A stretch of 64,000 nucleotides of DNA from Limnanthes douglasii subsp. nivea (taxonomy: Eukaryota; Streptophyta; Magnoliopsida; Brassicales; Limnanthaceae). The translations under genes were made by a program, and so were the position numbers. The stretch is from assembly GCA_036936605.1 (NCBI GenBank), contig JAUPFV010000002.1, positions 198,299,273-198,363,272 of the forward strand, given 5' to 3'. The notes beneath the pieces are model-generated. The model had not been told where the DNA came from and did no database searches. It was given only the letters and a program-made list of their open reading frames with translations. Position 1 is the first letter of the stretch. Each line of letters begins with the position of its first letter. This document shows positions 58,674 through 64,000 of this stretch, one piece after another.

Positions 58674-59728
58674 AAAATATATACGGTCGATAATATACTA
58701 GATCAAATCTTATAATTTTAATAAAGTAATCTACCAATAATTATATAACACCAGAACTATTTACAAATAACCATTTAACATTAAAACTATTTTTTAATTT
58801 CAGACAATCATATAGTTTTAAAACTGATTTACCGATAATCACATGAATTTTCCGTTAATATCAACATACTTTTTAACCGACTACTGTTAATTTAACCGAC
58901 AATCATACTTTTTAACCGACTACTGATTTAACCGATAATCACATTTATTTTCCGTTAATTTTCCGATAATCATTAAAGTATAAATGATTTTAAGACAGTA
59001 TATATTAAAAGTTTAAAATTAAATTCAAACACTACTAATTTATTTATTTTTAACTCAAAATAAAAGTAACATTAATTTATAAAAACTAATTAATAATTGT
59101 TTGAAATTAATTATTTTTGAATAATTGGTTCAATCAGTTTAAATTTTGAATTTCAAATAGAATAACGATTTTTTAATTCAAATTTAATAGTTTTTAAATC
59201 AATTTTTTCAGAAAAAAGTTAAATAAAAATATAAATCACTTTTTTGATAATTTTATTATTTTTTTCAATTTTTTTTTCCGAAGCTAACTATTCAAATTTT
59301 CTAACAGACTCGGTTAGTTAAAAGTGTTTTTAAATCGATTTAACTTTTTTTGTAATTTAAAAATTATTTCGTTTTTTAATTTTTTATTTAAAACAAAAAA
59401 ACAGTTAAAAATAAATGAATTAGTAGTATTTCAATGGATTTAATTACAAATTTTAAATATATAAAAAACAGTTTATTCTTTTAAATTAAAAACTGTAGTT
59501 ACGTATTGTCTTAAAACCACTTATAAAATAATAATTGTTTAGTGAGTTAAATTCATTCATACTTTTAAATTTTCATTGATGTATCTTGTATAAAAAGGTA
59601 GCTTTGTCCATATAGATATAAATTTTAGTCATTTTTGTATGGATTATAAGTGTCTTAAATTCGTTAAAATTAGGATATTTAATGTTGGTTAACCAGTGTC
59701 ATGTACCCTAGTTAGCCAAATCCATTAC
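58674..59728. other. AT-rich region with short repeats and a foldback
   Basis: 58840-58980 repeats TTTAACCGACTACTG and TTTAACCGATAATCACAT. 58725-58800 is related to the inverted complement of 22480-22575. No gene. Confidence 0.55.
58986..59518. mobile_element. MITE-like foldback, inverted arms
   Basis: Left arm 58986-59056 (GATTTTAAGACAGTATATA ... ACTACTAATTTATTTATTTT) is inverted at 59402-59518 (AAAATAAATGAATTAGTAGT ... ACGTATTGTCTTAAAACC). The right arm carries extra bases. The interior is AT-rich and non-coding. No clear TSD. Confidence 0.6.
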
Positions 59729-59744
59729 AAATTAGTAGCGATTT

Positions 59745-59909
59745 GTAATCTTGATTCTAATTTGAAGATTATGTGATTTTTACTTAATCCTAGGTTGAAA
59801 TCTACTTTAGATCAGCCCCTAAATTACCGTCTTTGTGCCTGTTGTAAACCAAATTTAGCACTGTAAACATTTTTATTTTTAATAAATACCCTATGTTAAT
59901 GAAAAGAAA
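59745..59909 (+). mobile_element. 5'-truncated LINE tail, 165 bp
   Basis: Flanked by 16-bp direct repeats AAATTAGTAGCGATTT (59729-59744 and 59910-59925). It ends GTTAATGAAAAGAAAA, an A-rich tail, after a non-coding stretch like a LINE 3' UTR. The TSD length and tail indicate target-primed insertion of a short LINE fragment; the family is unknown. Confidence 0.7.
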
Positions 59910-59925
59910 AAATTAGTAGCGATTT

Positions 59926-60439
59926 TTAGCTGAATACGTTGAGAACCGTGTAAAAGGATCGGTACCCTTTGTTATTTGCCTTTAGACTGTTTCTAACAAT
60001 ACGGGTCCAATAGTATACCACTATGTCAACTTCGTCTCCATCTTCTACAGTGGTTCCGAATGTTGTCAAGAATTGATGGCAAAGCTTTTATTCACGATAT
60101 TGATTGCCATCCCATCATTTGGGATTTTTTATGATCAGAAATCTTACTCGTCAATTTATTACTACTATATTAAAGTTGAAGCGTCTAATAAGTTAAGATA
60201 AATTTTCACTACATGAGTATTTCTTATCACTTTTGTCTATCTTTATCACAGCAAACCAAAAACATATCTCATTGTCTCACTCTTGTCGATGAGATTTCGA
60301 TCGTTGAATCGAGCGACTAGCCTTCATTTTCTATTAGAAGGCGCTGAATTTGTCGAATAAATTAAGAAACGACAAAATTTGTTTAACAAATTTCAAGTCC
60401 CTAAACCTTTAAGGTATACTGAAATTTGTATTAGAAGCA
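59926..60439. other. Spacer, no feature recognised
   Basis: Non-coding sequence between the LINE tail and the SINE pair. Confidence 0.5.
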
Positions 60440-60452
60440 AACAAATATTTTA

Positions 60453-60670
60453 TTTTTATTTTTTTTGGAGAGAACTCACAGCAGCTACTCATAGTGTAAT
60501 GAGTGTGTACAGATTAAACACTCAATCTGACGCAATAGCCTGCAAACCAACGCCAGAAGGTAAACCACACAAGGTGACAGGCTCAGCCGAGAAAGTGTAT
60601 GTAGAAGGACTCGAACTCATGACCTTTGGTCACAAGCACACTTTACTCAACCAACTCGGCTACCCTTGAG
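60453..60670 (-). mobile_element. tRNA-derived SINE, complete
   Basis: On the minus strand: box A TAGCCGAGTTGG (complement of 60651-60662), box B GAGTTCGAGTCC (complement of 60607-60618), a tRNA-unrelated body with TGTGTGGTTTACCTTCTGG, and a tail CTCTCC followed by an A-rich run. TSDs AACAAATATTTTA (60440-60452) and AACGAATATTTTA (60671-60683) differ at one base. About 218 bp. It is transcribed by RNA polymerase III and moves with LINE enzymes. Same family as 10644-10781. Confidence 0.88.
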
Positions 60671-60686
60671 AACGAATATTTTAATT

Positions 60687-60870
60687 TTTTTTTTGTTTGG
60701 AGGGAACCCGCAGCCGCTACTCAGAATGCAATGAGTGCGCACATATTCACCAAAAAAACGAGTGCGCACAAGGTAAACCCTCAGTCTAACGCGATAGCCT
60801 GCAAACATACGTCAGAAGGTAAACCACACAAAATGACAGACTCAGCCGAAAAAGCATATATATAGAATTC
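60687..60870 (-). mobile_element. Second SINE copy, 5'-truncated
   Basis: Same body as the neighbouring SINE but without boxes A and B. It contains an internal duplication of GAGTGCGCACA (near 60733 and 60760). TATTTTAATT flanks it (60677-60686 and 60871-60880). The complete SINE was inserted at this copy's tail edge, so this one is older. Confidence 0.8.
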
Positions 60871-60880
60871 TATTTTAATT

Positions 60881-61341
60881 CTATATATAATAAAGGTGGA
60901 AATCGTCCGATTTACGAGATTTGTTTCATCGGAAGATCGGTATACATTTAGCCGGTTTCTTCTTGAGATTCAGATTAATTCGACTATAGTTTCTAAAAAC
61001 CAAAATCTACGGTTGATTAAGCATTATTTGGCCGTTCAAAAATAATTTAAAAATAGGTTAAATACTTTTGTTGTTATTTATATAAATTGTGTTAAGGATT
61101 AAAAGCAAGAGTTTTCTAAAACAAAAATGAGGTGTTAAGGGAGATAAATTATATAAATAGAGATCCGTTCAATAAATAATATATTATTTTTTTGTTATTA
61201 TTAAAAAAGTTATTTGATTTTATATTGTGCTAATTAATTTTTGGTTTTGAATTTCTTCATCATCTATTTAAACTAAATTATACTCACCACACCAAATAGA
61301 TCTCCACTAAAAAGAAATTATGATCATTGCAAATTTGAAGC
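60881..61341. other. Spacer, no feature recognised
   Basis: AT-rich non-coding sequence between the SINEs and the MULE. Confidence 0.5.
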
Positions 61342-61350
61342 AAAAAAAAT

Positions 61351-61575
61351 GGGTAAAAAGCACTGTTAGTCCCTATGTTTACCATTTGCATCGATTTAGT
61401 CTTTTTCGTTTACTTTTGCATAAAACTCATCCCTTTCGTTTTATAAATTTGTAAATATAGTCCCCACACATGTGAAGCCTAAGAGATTGACACGTGTCAT
61501 CAAGTTTTGTTGCAAGATTGGTCCCCTAAATTTTTGGCCAAAAATACCCCTACTCATACCAACTAAGCTGTCTAA
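61351..61575 (+). repeat. Left terminal inverted repeat of Pack-MULE
   Basis: About 225 bp. It includes GATTGGTCCCCTAAATTTTT and GGCCAAAAATACCC, matched in inverse near 62620-62670. A partial direct copy of the inner end follows near 61580-61610. Confidence 0.9.
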
Positions 61576-61632
61576 TCAAATTGTTGTTGCAAAATTGGTC
61601 CCACTAATTTTTTTTTGATATTTGAATACTTA

Positions 61633-61639
<7 letters not shown>

Positions 61640-61668
<29 letters not shown>
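61640..61668. repeat. (AT)n microsatellite
   Basis: An uninterrupted TA/AT run of roughly 28 bp just inside the left inverted repeat. Confidence 0.9.
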
Positions 61669-61671
<3 letters not shown>

Positions 61672-62064
61672 TTCTAGTTTCTATTTACTAGAAATTAAGT
61701 TGGTTTATTAAAACAGAAATAACACCATCATTACTATTTAAACACGAACAACCCAAAAAGAAAAAACATAAAATTTAATTTAAGCTTAACAATTTCATTT
61801 TGGTTTAAGTTCATTTGTGAAAGAAAAAAAATAAAAAAGAATTTGACAGTAGCAAAACCCTAAAAGTTTCAACTACTTTGCCAAATCCCTCGTCTCGTCT
61901 TCTGTCATCTGTTGGTATGGTTAATTAAGCTTCATTACTAATTCAACTGATTTTTTACCAGCTAATGATTGTTGGGTCCTTTATAAATCGTTGGTTTTAA
62001 CGAAATCTTAAGTAATTTTTCGTGTTTGTTGCCTGAAAAAGAATTCGAAAAAAAGAAAAAAATA

Positions 62065-62433
62065 ATGGGCTTTGCTGTATCAGATGAATTGATTGGTACT
62101 TTTGCTCCAATTTTGATTTACTGGTTGTATTCAAGGTTTTACGTCGCTTTAGGATCGCTAGAGGGCTACAGATTGCACTCGAAGAAAGACGAAGACGAGA
62201 ATAATTTGGTACCAAAATCGACTGTTGTCAAAGGAGTTCTTCTTCAACAGTCTCATATCATTGTGCTCAACGAGATGCCTAGTTTCAATGGCGGTGACTG
62301 TGAAGGAGGAGAGAAGATATCAGCGCCAAATGTAAATATGAATACGAATATTGGATACAATGTGACAGGAAGAAAAAGTGAGATTAGGGTTTTATATCAA
62401 ATTGATTTAATTAAGGGTTTGGGTTTAGAGTAA
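62065..62433 (+). pseudogene. SBH-like: Captured sphinganine C4-hydroxylase N-terminus fused to other sequence
   Basis: The ATG at 62065 opens 122 codons. Residues 1-62 read MGFAVSDELIGTFAPILIYW, then SLEGYRLHSKKDEDE and LVPKSTVVKGVLLQQ. This is the N-terminus of plant sphingoid-base (sphinganine) C4-hydroxylase, an ER membrane fatty-acid-hydroxylase family enzyme that makes phytosphingosine. The first hydrophobic segment is present; the His-box catalytic domain is absent. Homology stops at CAG (62250), plausibly an exon end, and a frame of unrelated sequence continues to the stop at 62433. Upstream 61855-62064 resembles the parent 5' UTR (AAACCCTAAA, CT-rich). Product activity is not expected; it could still be transcribed. 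Confidence 0.85.
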
Positions 62434-62594
62434 TTGGGATTTCGGGTTTTGGTTAGAATAGATTGGGTTTTTGGGTTGGGTTAGTTTTAATTGGGTTCGA
62501 ACCGTTCCGATTAAAATAATTGTCGGTAAATGGTAAATTTTAATGGTAAATGGTAACTTTTTATGGTAACTAAAAATCTGACTATGCAGCTTAG

Positions 62595-62825
62595 TTGGCA
62601 GCTTAGTTGGCATGGGCAAGGGTATTTTTGGCCAAAAATTTAGGAGACCAATCTTGCAACAAAACTTGATGACACATGTCAATATCTCAGGATTCACATG
62701 TGCGGGGGGGGGACTATATTTGCAAATTTATAAAAACGAAGGGGATGAGTTTTATGCAGAAGTGAACGAAGGGGGCTAAGTCGATACAAGTGGTAAATAT
62801 GAGGGACTAACGGTGCTTTTTACCC
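62595..62825 (-). repeat. Right terminal inverted repeat of Pack-MULE
   Basis: About 230 bp, the inverse of the left repeat with scattered substitutions and a run of nine or ten G near 62705. CAGCTTAGTTGG is duplicated at its inner edge. Confidence 0.9.
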
Positions 62826-62834
62826 AAAAAAAAT

Positions 62835-64000
62835 ACTTCATCCATTAATATGAACAATGTTGGCAAAAAAGTGGAAGAGATAAGTGTATATGCACCTAGT
62901 ACAGTTGTTCAGACGGCCGAATTCGAGCACTGAGCATAAGCTGAGAGAGAAGCATGCTAGGATGGTGCAAGAAATAATGTATATCACTCCTAAGCAAAAG
63001 GTAAAATCAAATATCAAACGCTTTACAGATGAAGTTAAAAAAGAAGTAGGAGAATGTGACATTCTATATAAAAATATCGTCTCAAGAACATCACTAACTG
63101 GCGTAACACTCTGTTCCAACACCAAGCATATATTACTAATGATCAATACGATCAAAGACTCTTAGGTCAAAAGACAAAGAAGATAGGTGGAAATGAGAGA
63201 ATCGCGGGAAACATCGGCTAGTCGATGAGAATGATCATGAAAAAATAAAAACTCTAACATATGATGTTTTTCGAATAAAAATTACCAATACACGTCTCCA
63301 TCATCGCGAAAAGTAAACCAGAATAACCACCAATTTCCTACAACTCTAAAATGAGTTTTCTTAATCTATAACAGGCCACAACGGTCAATTAGGAATTCAA
63401 CTAATATTTTAAAGCTCGCGGCTCGGTCAGGGATCCAAACGATAAATAGTAAAAAACACCCACAATGCAGCCTCAAAACACCACTGTACCACCATATCAC
63501 CCAGATGTACCTTAGGAATTCACTCAGGCTTCGGATGAATGAATAACAATCAGTGCATATCGTCTTTGATATTTATAGGTCAACAAAACCCACTAGGTCA
63601 ATATCATCATATTCAGTTGAACTCTTATTATATTGTGGCAACCCTACAAAATTATTCTAATGTATTTCCACCAAATTTTTAAAATAATAAAAAGCCTTCA
63701 GCCAATCAATGGGGTGGATATCCTTACATGAGACAAACTTGTAAACCAAGTAATTTCACTAACATTGATGAGGCTGAATTACATGATGAATCTCCTTTTA
63801 TATTGAACGTCTTATATACATTTTTTGTTAAACTTTAACAATCACTAGATCGATAATTTTAATTGCAACGAGGATCCGGATCATATATTGTGCCACAAGA
63901 TAACTCTAAGTTATGGGATGAGTCTATTAAGGATAACAAACATAATGGATTATCTCAGTCAAATGATAACAACCAAAGCTCTTAAGGCAAGGATAAGGGA
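62835..64000. other. Unassigned region at window end
   Basis: A 93-codon frame at 62884-63165 (KHARMVQEIMYITPKQKV) and a Tyr/Pro-rich stretch near 63710-63790 (GGYPYMRQTCKPSNF, EAELHDESPF) look as if derived from coding sequence, but I cannot name a family. Both are broken by stops. Confidence 0.3.

Larger units (their letters stand above)
61351..62825. mobile_element. Pack-MULE (Mutator-like) with captured gene fragment
   Basis: 1475 bp bounded by long terminal inverted repeats that begin GGGTAAAAAGCAC(T/C)GTTAGTCCCT. The TSD AAAAAAAAT is 9 bp on both sides (61342-61350 and 62826-62834), the Mutator superfamily hallmark. It encodes no transposase. The interior carries the start of a sphingoid-base C4-hydroxylase gene, so this is a Pack-MULE. 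It was mobilised by an autonomous MULE elsewhere (inference). Confidence 0.92.

Noticed and set aside
60379..60865. Two plus-strand ORFs over the SINEs
   Set aside because: They translate the antisense of the SINEs, which explains their mutual similarity and their similarity to the minus-strand frame at 10547-10897.

Overview
This is nuclear DNA from a flowering plant, probably a eudicot. It is AT-rich and almost entirely transposable elements. I see no intact host gene, no rRNA or tRNA gene and no CRISPR array. The plant assignment rests on four things: Ale-type copia elements, Ty3/gypsy elements carrying an antisense ORF (Tat lineage), plant L1 LINEs with a DUF4283 ORF1 and a C-terminal RNase H, and a captured piece of a plant sphingoid-base hydroxylase gene.

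Layout. 1-5337: 3' part of a Tat-like Ty3/gypsy element, with the integrase end on +, a long spliced antisense ORF on -, and a 307-bp tandem duplication carrying TATA boxes. 6869-9520: decayed LINE on -. 9543-10913: complete TRIM-like mini LTR retrotransposon with a nested SINE. 11868-15446: gutted copia element. 16188-21241: complete but frameshifted Ale-type copia element with 98.5% identical LTRs. About 24670-39471: very old Tat-like gypsy element, itself split by a minus-strand copia (31605-36640). 39738-40543: nested foldback elements. 40690-48206: LINE on -, split by a 3.4-kb insertion containing an Athila-like protease fragment. 48207-48306: 100-N assembly gap. 48560-52376: related LINE on +. 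52788-58656: full-length LINE with two intact ORFs and a perfect 17-bp target-site duplication (TSD). 58986-60880: foldback, truncated LINE tail and two SINEs. 61351-62825: Pack-MULE with 9-bp TSDs carrying the start of a sphinganine C4-hydroxylase gene.

How the parts relate. The window is a stack of insertions. Only the LINE at 52788-58656 looks able to encode its own mobility: ORF1 binds RNA; ORF2 supplies endonuclease, reverse transcriptase and RNase H. The SINEs end in A-rich tails, so a LINE of this sort would be expected to mobilise them. The TRIM and the gutted copia elements would need enzymes from elsewhere. Large stretches (21.2-24.6, 26.5-31.6 and 62.8-64.0 kb) are old, AT-rich and only partly interpretable by eye.
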